A stretch of 64,000 nt of DNA from Nipponacmea schrenckii. Lineage: Eukaryota; Mollusca; Gastropoda; Lottiidae. Position 1 is the first letter of the stretch, and the number at the start of each line of letters is the position of its first letter. Position numbers and translations under genes: made by a program. The notes beneath the pieces were generated by a model. It was not told the origin of the DNA and did not search any database. It worked only from the letters and a program-made list of their open reading frames with translations. This document shows positions 55,300 through 64,000 of the stretch, in pieces. The DNA is taken from NCBI GenBank assembly GCA_030562195.1, contig JAUJPP010000007.1, positions 22,627,769 to 22,691,768 on the forward strand. The letters run 5' to 3'.

Positions 55300-55830
55300 A
55301 AGTTTTTTTTGAATTATTGCCCTTGACTTAGTCAAAACGCGTCGAATCAGACTTGTGAACACCATAGAGACAACAGTTTTCATCTGATTTGAATGAAATT
55401 TGGAGATCTTGGTCAAGTTCGAAATTGACAATATTTTTGATAATGTTTTTGAGATATTGCACTTGACTTAGTCAAAACACTACGAAATTGGCTTGTGATT
55501 GTGATAGACAATACAGTTTTCAATTGAATTGAATGAAATTTGATGTGATCATTTTTTTTTTGTGAGATCTTGAACAAGTTCAATATTTACTATTTTTCGA
55601 TGAACTATATTTGAGTTATTGCCCTTGACTTAGTCCAAACACATGAAAATTAGCTAGTAAATACAATAGAGACTAGGTTTCATCTGATTTGAATCAAATT
55701 TGGTGTGAACATTTATTAATGAGAACTTGGATTAGACCTAAATAATGTTGGAGTTTCTGCCTGTGCTAAATGAAAATATATTTTAAAGTGGGCGTATCTT
55801 GCTAGGCAACCGCTTGCTCTTTACATTTGT
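55300..55830 (+). repeat. Type 1 tandem-core element 3' part (also 58294-58824)
   Basis: Core units (GAATTATTGCCCTTGACTTA; TCTGATTTGAATGAAATTTG) and closing AGTGGGCGTATCTTGCTAGG. The text just 5' (CTTATAAAACCGGAAG) matches the 9.7-11.8 kb element, linking the two families. Confidence 0.8.
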
Positions 55831-55841
55831 GAATTACATCG

Positions 55842-58835
55842 TGAGTTAAAATAAGGTCTAAAGTTGATGGGTTGTCTGGGTTCCCTAGTCTGGTTGGTTC
55901 CATTACGTGTTAGATAAGCTAGTTGACCTGTATACATTTCAAGAATTTATATGTAGTGCTGTTGTTTTCTTTGGTGGTTGTTTTGGTGGTCCAGTTGATG
56001 TCTTTATGATTGAAGTCGCCTAGAATTATGATGTTAACATTTTTGTTAGCTGCGTCATCAATAATAGAGTTGAGTTTCGGTACTGTTTGGACTGTGGTAG
56101 ATACATCCTATCATAAGTAGGTCAGAGCTGATGTTGAGTCTACACCAAACCATTTCTTCAACGTCATTATCAAATAGAATCTGCCTCTGCCTTATATTCT
56201 GTCTTAACATATATAACAACTCCTCTGCCATGATCTAACTTGTTGGGGAAGATGTCAAATCCGTCTATCTGAAATTCTGTTTCTTGCAGTTCTCCATTAT
56301 TGTGTTTGGGCAGAAATTCTGTTATGCCAATAACAGAGGGTTTGTTGTCTTCAATAAGCAGGTCTAATTCGAGTCTTTTATTCAGTAAACTATCAGCATT
56401 GGTATATAAAATCTTAAAAACTTTATCATTCGTGGTATTTACATCAATATTTACAGTGGAGTGTGTAGGGGAGTAAAACAAGATTCCTATTTTTGGTTGC
56501 CATTTTCAAATGCAGACTGGTGGGCATATATCAGTGTCTCGTCGTCTAGCATACTTGAAGAGGTGTTTAGAGCGGGGTTGTTGCATGAAATAGGTCTTCT
56601 ATTGTTGATTGGTGAATGGTAGGCGTTGTATGGGGATGAGTCTCTACGGTAGGTCTTCACACTGTGGTATTTTGGTGTGCTTGTAATCAGATGGCGATTT
56701 TGTTGGTTGGTATAGGTTCTTTCTTTGTTCCGAACTATAGGTGGTTTTGGTAGTGCTTGGTATTGGGGATATTGCTTGCTAGTGTTCGGGCCTTGTAGTT
56801 CAATCTCCTTCATAGGATTATTTTGTGTGTTTGGTACAATTCGGTCACCTCGTATCCTCACATTTTCTCCTTTACGTTGTCTTTCTTTTAATATACTCCC
56901 ACTGGCAGCATTGAATTTGAATAATAGATTAGTCAATACCTCAAAAAACATTTGCTCGCACCCAATTTTATGAATTTTGAGGCAATTTTACTAAGTCTAG
57001 GGCAATAACTAAAAAAAACGTTCATCGAAAAATCAGCAAATTCGAACCTGACCGCCGTCTTATCAATTCCAATGATCACAGTTTCGTTAAAATCCATTCA
57101 AAATTGTAGATTCTATTGTGTCTAAAACAAATATAGAGAAAGGGGCAATAACTCAAAAGCCGTTTATCAAAAAATCGTCAAAATTGAACTTGACACCCGT
57201 CTTATTAATTCCAATGCTCAAGCCAAGTTTCATTTAAATCCATAGAAAATTCTAGCTTCTATAGTGTCTACAACAAATGTTGACGGGCCGACAGACAGGG
57301 GCGACGACAATGTACGTCCACATATTCATGTGGGGTGTATAAAACCAAATCTATATATTGGTAAATGGTCAAGTTTCAAACTTTCCATGAAGGAATTATC
57401 TTAAAAAGACGACAGATTTCATTCGTGCTACCTCTAATATTTGTGTAATATTCTGCGTTTTATTATTAACTACATCTTCTTGATTTATCAAAATATAGAG
57501 GGATTTTGATGTATAGTGATGACGCCAGGTAAGTCCACTGATGGATATATAGCCTATACTGTTATTTGTCAAGTTTGAGTGAAATAGAAATCTTAAGTTT
57601 CTTCTAACGGCTATTATCCCTTTAATTAGGATATTTGCTGCTACTTTAGTATCGATCTAAAAAGCTGCACAATATTGACAGCTCGCGATGTACAAGACTA
57701 CCGATGTTGCACGTGCGACCGTAAAATTGTAACTTCTCGCGTTTCCACTTTCCATTCAGTTTAAAAAGCCGGCTATACATCAAGTTTTCATTATTGTCAA
57801 ACGCGAAAAGGCAGGTTTAAGGTTTTCAAACCCTAATGGTTCGGCAATTTAACACGTAGAAACACAGAAAAGCTAGCTTCAAGCCGGCCTTTTGACTTCG
57901 TGGAATTGAGGTTAATATTTTTCGCCCAGTATTTTCTCGACCTCATTAATTTTGGTCGACAAATAAGAATTTGTGTTTAATTTTGCCAAATTTAAAAATT
58001 GTAATTTTGTATTAAACCAACCATCTGATATATCGTTGAATAGAGAAAAAGGAGTCCTTTTTGACTATGGCATCCATATTGATCGGGAATAAATACATAG
58101 TAAGCAAGATCCTCATTCCAAAAATAAAATTCAATATTTAAAAAAATATGATTTTGAATTGTTGTCATATATCGCTGGAAAGAAAACCAAATGGGCATGA
58201 ATTTGTAAAACTCAACTCTTTGTGTATGGTAGAGCATGTCGTCCAAAATTGTCATAAATGTCAATTTCGAGATGCTTATAAAACCGGAAGTTAAAGTTTT
58301 TTTTGAATTATTGCCCTTGACTTAGTCAAAACGCGTCGAATCAGACTTGTGAACACCATAGAGACAACAGTTTTCATCTGATTTGAATGAAATTTGGAGA
58401 TCTTGGTCAAGTTCGAAATTGACAATATTTTTGATAATGTTTTTGAGATATTGCACTTGACTTAGTCAAAACACTACGAAATTGGCTTGTGATTGTGATA
58501 GACAATACAGTTTTCAATTGAATTGAATGAAATTTGATGTGATCATTTTTTTTTTGTGAGATCTTGAACAAGTTCAATATTTACTATTTTTCGATGAACT
58601 ATATTTGAGTTATTGCCCTTGACTTAGTCCAAACACATGAAAATTAGCTAGTAAATACAATAGAGACTAGGTTTCATCTGATTTGAATCAAATTTGGTGT
58701 GAACATTTATTAATGAGAACTTGGATTAGACCTAAATAATGTTGGAGTTTCTGCCTGTGCTAAATGAAAATATATTTTAAAGTGGGCGTATCTTGCTAGG
58801 CAACCGCTTGCTCTTTACATTTGTGAATTACATCG
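55842..58835. repeat. 2,994-bp direct tandem duplication, copy 2
   Basis: Near-identical to copy 1; one difference noticed (TTCCTTAG at 52884 versus TTCCCTAG at 55878). The junction has only a few bases of shared sequence (ATC). The LINE part here is a 5'-only fragment ending abruptly at 55842. Confidence 0.95.
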
Positions 58836-58924
58836 GAAGAAGGGTAGCCCTAGTTGATTTTGAGAAACTGAAAGTCCCCGTGCACAACCTGAAGTGATTC
58901 ATTTTTTCAAATTTTCATTTTTCA

Positions 58925-60090
58925 TATTTATACGCCCACATGAAATGGAGTCTATTATAATGCAAGGATGATCCCTATTCATAATCAGCGAAATCGGAAA
59001 AAATTTAGTTTGAGTTATTGCCCTTGTCCTTGAATGGCTCGTAAACACTCTACAATGTGCAATTCTTAACCGATTTTGATGAAATTGGTGTGTGAGTGTG
59101 TTATAACTCTAGGATGAACCCTATTGAAAATCAGCGATTTCTTAATGGATTTTGATGAAACTTCGCTTGAGTATTTGTTTTCCCTCATTTTTTGGCTTGT
59201 AAACACTCTAGAAGGCACAATTCATGACCAATTTTGACAAAACTCGCTGAAATTGTTTAATATCACGCAAGGATGAGCCCTATTGAAAATTAAAGGGATA
59301 ATAGGTCCTAGCATGAACATAAAATTTTACAAGAAAGGTCAATATTAGTGTATATTCATAGGGAAACTTGCCGGGTGTCATAAAGTTACAGAATCCCTTA
59401 AAATCTGGAAATATCACAAGACTAATTTATTTTTGAAAAGCGCTTCATAAATTTATCAAGCGTTTTTCAATAATCAAATGCATCTTTATGGATAATTACT
59501 TAGTTTTTTGGATATTTATTTTCCTTTTTTGGATATTATTTATGGTAGCATATTTACTGATGAATAGAGCTCTTACTGACCAAATTTAAAATGTTTAAAT
59601 TTTATGTTCATTCTAAGTTTTATTATCCCTTTAAAAATATCAAAATGTTTTTAACGTGAATTATTGCCTTGTTCTTTAAATCGCATTCAATTGTTGGCTC
59701 GCAAACACTCTACATGGAACAATTCTTGACTGATTTTGTTGAAACTTGGTGTGAGAGTGTGTTATAACTCAAGGATGAACTCTATTGAAAATTGATATAT
59801 CGAAATATATTTAATATGAGATGTGGACCTTGTTGACTCATGAACACTCTTCAAAGCAGATTTTTATGAAATTGTTTGTTATCGCCCAAGGGTGAACCCT
59901 ATTGGAAATCACAAAAATACCAAAAAATTATTTAATGAGTTATAAGGTACAATTCTTGACAGATTTTAATGAAACTAGAAAAAAGTATATGACTGAAGGT
60001 TGAGTATTTCATTCCTCTGTTTGTTACTGTACTGTAAAGTTTTTATTCAAAATCAATGCTACCAGTGGGCGTATATTACCTTGCCTAGCA
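58925..60090 (+). repeat. Tandem-core element(s), carrying a TTAA MITE
   Basis: Opening ATACGCCCACATGAAATGGAG at 58929, core units with GGATGAACCCTATTGAAAAT, closing CTACCAGTGGGCGTATATTA then CCTTGCCTAGCAAGCTATCT at 60059-60100. The MITE at 59294-59630 sits inside. Confidence 0.8.
59294..59630. mobile_element. 337-bp TTAA-flanked MITE
   Basis: TTAA at 59290-59293 and 59631-59634 flank AGGGATAATAGG / TTATTATCCCT. Terminal inverted similarity continues (ACATAAAATTTTA vs TAAATTTTATGT). No ORF. It interrupts a core unit of the surrounding element (GAAAAT before, AAAATATC after). Confidence 0.9.
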
Positions 60091-60105
60091 AGCTATCTTC
60101 AATAA

Positions 60106-60535
60106 TTGTGGTCCATCTCACACCAATTTTCGTCAAATCCATCAAGAATCCAGCCCTCTATATTGTCCACAAAGAATTCAGGAACAAGGGCAATAACTCA
60201 AAGAAAATATTTTTCGATTGCTCTGATTTTTTATAGGGTTTATCCTTTGGTGAAGACAAAGACTCCTATTGACAATACGACCAATCGAAAAATATTTAAT
60301 GCACGATAAAGAGCTGGTTTCTAGATGGGTTTTGATAAAATTTGGTGTGAGTGTTTGTAATCACTCAAGGATAAACTCTATTAAAAATCAAACTAATCGA
60401 AATTAATCTACAATGAATTATTGCCCTTGTTCTTGAATTCTTTGTGGACACTATAGAGAGCTGGTTTTTTTATGGCTTTTGATGAAACTTGGTGTGAGTC
60501 TTTGTAAATACCGAAGGATAAACCTAAATTGCTCT
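60106..60535. repeat. Type 2 core units in opposing orientations
   Basis: 60106-60240 reads type 2 core on minus (CAAGGGCAATAACTCAAAG; CATCAAGAATCCAGC). 60245-60535 reads plus (GACCAATCGAAAAATATTTA; GGTGTGAGTGTTTGTAATCA). Confidence 0.7.
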
Positions 60536-60790
60536 CCAATCGTATGAGTGAGAGTCATAATGTAGACGCCAATAGTTAAATTAGCACTCCAATAGTTACT
60601 ATAGAAGTCTACTATAGTAGAATTAGGGCTCCAATAGTAAAATTAGAACTCCAATAGTTAAACACAACACATAACAAACATCAATATTTATTGTATTCAC
60701 AGAGTGAGCGTGATTTTTGCACCGTTGCGCTCCTCTGTCTGTTTCACAGATTAATTTTTCTACATTTGTTGTTTTTCTTCATGATGTATA

Positions 60791-60903
60791 GGTTAATGGT
60801 CGAAAGTTTGTCAATAAGTCTAATAATGACCGTTGACGAGGACCGAAGGTCCGAGTTATACGGTCATTATTAGACGCATTGACAAACTTGAGATCCATTA
60901 ACC
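60791..60903. repeat. Large hairpin, ~43-bp arms, nested small hairpin in loop
   Basis: The left arm GGTTAATGG...GTCTAATAATGACCGT (60791-60833) is inverted at 60860-60903, with only a few mismatches. The 26-nt loop contains GGACCGAAGGTCC, itself a hairpin. Confidence 0.9.
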
Positions 60904-60950
60904 AACTTTTAAAATACAGATGTGATGTCACCCTTTGTTTTTTGCGTACC

Positions 60951-61033
60951 AATATCCAACATATTGGTACTGGCAAGTGGCCAAGAGTCCAATATTAAAG
61001 TCAATATTGGACTCTAAATATCAGCCACTTGCC
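60951..61033. repeat. Cluster of nested perfect hairpins
   Basis: GGCAAGTGGC (60972) pairs with GCCACTTGCC (61024-61033). Inside, AGAGTCCAATATT pairs with AATATTGGACTCT (60984-61015), and CCAATAT/ATATTGG words precede at 60951-60969. Confidence 0.9.
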
Positions 61034-62067
61034 CATAACGAATGGGGATTAGTCTGACAACTACTCACATTAAATTCACTCATACTTTATTCAGAAAACT
61101 AATCCAGGTTTCAAAATGTATAGTGTTCAATGTTACGTCCAATTAAAACTTAAAGTTTATCTTCAAATCCTTACTTTCAAACTAAAAAGATAATTGATTA
61201 CTCATTAGGGCGAAATCTGTGGGCATCGATTAAAGTTGTATTTCAAATCTTGTCAAATAAGCTTACCAATTGATAAATTAGGCGTTTTTTCATTGTTATT
61301 TCGTGCATTCACAATTTATTTAACGTTATGTGGACACAGGAAGGTCCATCTGTATTTTATAGATAGTTCTGGTAGATGTTAGCTAGGTATTTCCTACGTA
61401 ATTAGACCGATTATGAGTTAATTCGGGAATTACTAGACAAACTGACAAAGTTTTCCCATTTATTAGAACATCTCACTTTTGATTTATATAAGTATTAAAG
61501 AATCAAACAATGAAATTTTTTTCGAAACACCAGGTGCTGCCATATTGGTTAGTTCATTGTTATTGACACATAGTCTGAATATGGATGATTCTTGTACTAA
61601 AGGGCTTAAACGTTTTGATTTCAGGTTTGTTTGTAAACAAAACTCTAGTGAGTTTATAGTGAGCTGTTTTTTGTTAGTCTGTATTTTGGTCTGTTAATGC
61701 GGAATTTTTAGTCTTTTCTCCCTGAAGAACATTCCAACTTTTAAAAGCTCGTACTTTTTCTCTTGTACCTGAAATGAAATTTATTCTCAATTCATGATAA
61801 CAATAATATTCATTATAATCGTTTTTTCACAAGGCAAAATTTTTATTCTTGCACTTGACACAGATTGTGTGACTTTTTCAAGTGCTTTCATACCAACAAG
61901 GACACACACCTGGGCATTGATTTTTATGCATCGGTGTACAAATTCGACCTTTCATATTTTTTAAATTAACGTTTGACGTTGGTCATAAAGTACACGAAAG
62001 GTTATAGTTATTTACACAATACGAGATGATGGAATGATCCCAAACCAACACGTAAAAAAATATTTAC
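61034..62067. other. No gene recognised
   Basis: AT-rich; open frames 61479-61697 and others lack splice or domain support. Confidence 0.45.
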
Positions 62068-62326
62068 CCCCGTATCGCAGTCGATCTGTGGGTCGTTCTT
62101 TCGGCTATTAACTGTTCCATCTATTCCAGAATCATACAGTCTAGTGGCAATGGTAGCCCTTAATGCATGGTTCGTATAGAAGTCATCAAAACCAGCATTT
62201 GTACACAATCTCTTCACAATACCAGAAAGCGTATGACGTCCTACTGGCATGATACAGCACCCAGTGTCTCGTTTAGGATACGTGTACTTCACGGGTCTAA
62301 CGTAATAGGCGTTGAGAGTTTTAGGT
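62068..62326 (-). CDS. Tyrosine-recombinase-like exon (Crypton/DUF3504 type), partial
   Basis: The acceptor is AATGATTTCAG (62327) and the donor ACGGGG|GTAAAT; 259 nt. It reads KTLNAYYVRPVKYTYPKRDT, MPVGRHTLSGIVKRLCTNAG and FYTNHALRATIATRLYDSGI. The TNH-x-LRAT-x-ATRL block matches the His-x-x-Arg region of eukaryotic tyrosine recombinases of the Crypton/DUF3504 group; the catalytic Tyr would be in the next exon, which I cannot find. It could belong to a Crypton-type element or a domesticated host gene. Confidence 0.6.
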
Positions 62327-62374
62327 CTGAAATCATAAAAATAAATGGTTTACATATAACACAATTTAAGTTTG

Positions 62375-62665
62375 ACTGGAATGGTTTGTTATAATCCAAG
62401 GATGAACCTTTTTGAAAATCAGACCAATCAAAAAGTATTTTCTATGAATTATAGCCCTTGATCTTTAATTCTTCGTGTACACGATAGAGAGCCGGATTCT
62501 TGATGGATTTAGATAACATTTATTGTGACTGTTCCTTATCACCCAAAAAATGAACTTACATTACAAAACATTTTTTCATTTAACGATAATTCTTATCAAC
62601 CTCCCGGACAAATTAGCTGCCATTATAAATGTGGGCGTATTACGATGGCTATTTTTAGCTATATC
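62375..62665 (+). repeat. Type 2 tandem-core element, 3' end
   Basis: Core text (GGATGAACCTTTTTGAAAAT; TTGATGGATTTAGATAA) and closing TCAACCTCCCGGACAAATTA, GTGGGCGTATTACGATGGCT. Confidence 0.8.
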
Positions 62666-62929
62666 ACTCTCCCTAATTTCTCACGCTTTTCTATGTCCTG
62701 ACACAAAATCTTCAAACTCAAGGGTGTTTGAATTGTTCCTTAGAATAATCAATTAATCAAACTAGGAACCTGATTTTACAAAACATAATAAAAAAATCTC
62801 ATCTTTCATAAGTGTTTGGTTACAATTAAAATAATAAGGACAGAACTGAAGAAAACAAACTTACTAGATTTCAATCGCAACAAAAAAGTTCAGAAAAAAA
62901 GAAAGCTAATTGTGATATTATTTTATTAA

Positions 62930-63316
62930 AGGGATAATAGGCGTTAGAAGGAACATAAAAATTTAATTTCAAATTTGGACAATAACAGTATATATCCATC
63001 AGTGGACTTACCTGGTGTGATAACGATACATCAAAGTCCCTCTATTATCGGAAAAATCCACAAAATCATGTAGTTAATTATAAAACGCTTAATTGAATTG
63101 CACAATGATGTTTTAGCGTTGATTTACCAGACGCTTTTATTCTCAAACTTAATAGAATCGTCGCTGGCTCACTTTTTTTTAAAATTCCGAATATATTTTT
63201 ATTGTGGCTTTTTAGAATTTGGTAAAGTGTGGTATGCATACTTATTTAACTAATAGTCAATATTATAACACAAATATAAGCCGTAGGACGAGTGTATTCT
63301 AACGCCTATTATCCCT
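62930..63316. mobile_element. 387-bp TTAA-type MITE with ~24-bp TIRs
   Basis: The left end AGGGATAATAGGCGTTAGAA is inverted at 63297-63316. The left target is TTAA (62926-62929); the right flank is TTTA (63317-63320), one mismatch. Same family as 59294-59630 by its ends and 54455-54627 by its interior. Confidence 0.9.
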
Positions 63317-63379
63317 TTTAGATTAGAATAAAATTTTATAGATATATTTAATGAGAATATTGTTGAAATCTTACCTTAC

Positions 63380-63477
63380 CGAGAGAGTAAAGAAACATAA
63401 CTTGTGTATAGGATTTATTAGATTGCGTATTATTAAAATCTGAGGAAAATTCCAGCCCGAATTCCTGACAATATTTT
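63380..63477 (-). CDS. Possible exon, unidentified
   Basis: The acceptor is ATTCTTTTTTTTATAG and the donor TCTCG|GTAAGG (or five bases on, AAG|GTAAGA). Open peptide: KYCQEFGLEFSSDFNNTQSN then KSYTQVMFLYSL. Its phase does not join directly to the recombinase-like exon, so an intervening exon or a different gene is required. Confidence 0.4.
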
Positions 63478-63830
63478 CTATAAAAAAAAAGAATTCCAGA
63501 ATAAATGAAAAAGGCTTTATTATAATATTTAATAATCTTAGCTGTTTTTAAAATAAGTGCCACAATGTATTAAGTTTCACAATGGTGTCACTCAGTGTGT
63601 CATAGTCAAATTAAAGACTACATGTACTTCATTGTGTATAGCATAATAAGACACATCAATCTGCTGCCTGCTTTAAAATTGGAATAACAGACGGATTGTC
63701 ATCTACTTGGCCAATAATTGGTTTAAATCCTCCTGAAGGTAAGAAAATTTATGATGTGATGGAAATAGCTTTTACTAAGGAAAGGGAACATCTAAAATTA
63801 AACTTTATTACACGATTTGAGTCGTCTTGC

Positions 63831-63998
63831 TTATATAAAAAAATATTGAATCAAATTCATGTGGCTAACTTCGGGTGTCTGTATATTCATACCCACAATT
63901 TCTGACGACACTTTAGCCAACATAGGATGGTGGAAACTCCATTTTTCTCTCACATTTCCTCTACAAGTAACATACAAATTCCCTTTACTGTCCTCTGG
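63831..63998 (-). CDS. Possible partial coding region at right edge, unidentified
   Basis: The minus frame is open from the window edge: PEDSKGNLYVTCRGNVREKW then SFHHPMLAKVSSEIVGMNIQ, to a stop at 63831. Composition looks protein-like. A donor GTGG|GTATGA inside would end the exon earlier. No family recognised. Confidence 0.4.
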   Translation of the reverse strand, partial: PEDSKGNLYVTCRGNVREKWSFHHPMLAKVSSEIVGMNIQTPEVSHMNLIQYFFI

Positions 63999-64000
63999 TC

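Larger units (their letters stand above)
52848..55841. repeat. 2,994-bp direct tandem duplication, copy 1
   Basis: Every motif and open frame here recurs 2,994 bp downstream. Copy 1 covers the 5' part of the LINE (minus), the type 1 remnant, a partial TTAA MITE (54455-54627), unique AT-rich sequence 54632-55290 and a type 1 tandem-core 3' part (55300-55830). Confidence 0.95.

Noticed and set aside
60000..60309. Open plus frames
   Set aside because: They lie in tandem-core repeat units and match translations of the same repeats elsewhere (for example 42342-42551 and 51361-51753 on minus).

Overview
The window is AT-rich animal nuclear DNA with long introns, GT-AG junctions and a very heavy load of nested transposable elements. 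A tRNA-derived SINE, THAP-domain DNA transposons, Penelope-like and Jockey/CR1-like retroelements, and tandem-core elements resembling bivalve 'pearl'/Helentron-type repeats suggest a marine lophotrochozoan, most likely a mollusc. The species is inferred, not shown. No rRNA, genuine tRNA, CRISPR, operon or bacterial feature is present.

Two host genes can be assembled by hand because exon phases match at every junction. Gene A (minus strand, 18952 down to 66, running off the left edge) has at least 14 exons. It encodes a secreted or membrane protein with an N-terminal signal peptide, a charged linker and helical, coiled-coil-like segments; I do not recognise the family. Gene B (plus strand, 25174-48770, 7 coding exons) encodes about 1,268 residues with two matrin/U1-type C2H2 zinc fingers on separate exons and an 888-codon acidic, serine-rich last exon. 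A third minus-strand gene or element may begin at the right edge (62.0-64.0 kb); one exon there resembles the C-terminal part of Crypton/DUF3504 tyrosine recombinases.

Layout: 0-19 kb is gene A, with MITEs, a fold-back element and a tandem-repeat element in its introns. 19-25 kb is intergenic, with a decayed LINE (20.9-23.0 kb) interrupted by a 500-bp TA-flanked MITE, and a SINE with a 14-bp target duplication. 25-49 kb is gene B; its 11.3-kb intron 2 holds arrays of a ~160-bp core repeat, a complete 5.6-kb ISL2EU/IS4EU-like transposon and a Penelope-like fragment. 49-60 kb is an intergenic repeat pile: a minus-strand LINE inserted in one tandem-core element and itself split by another, and a near-identical 2,994-bp direct tandem duplication. 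60-62 kb has a cluster of strong hairpins.

The most informative structure is at 29002-34618. A THAP-DDE transposase (plus) and a SAP-SWIM-YqaJ nuclease gene (minus) converge and overlap at their 3' ends by about 195 bp, inside imperfect terminal inverted repeats and a 2-bp AT target duplication. A second, TTAA-flanked element (32447-34252) sits inside an intron of the nuclease gene. It carries the first exons of two more convergent genes, one P2X7-C-terminal-like and one THAP, apparently fused by an internal deletion. Both ISL2EU genes carry few disabling lesions, so the insertion looks fairly young.
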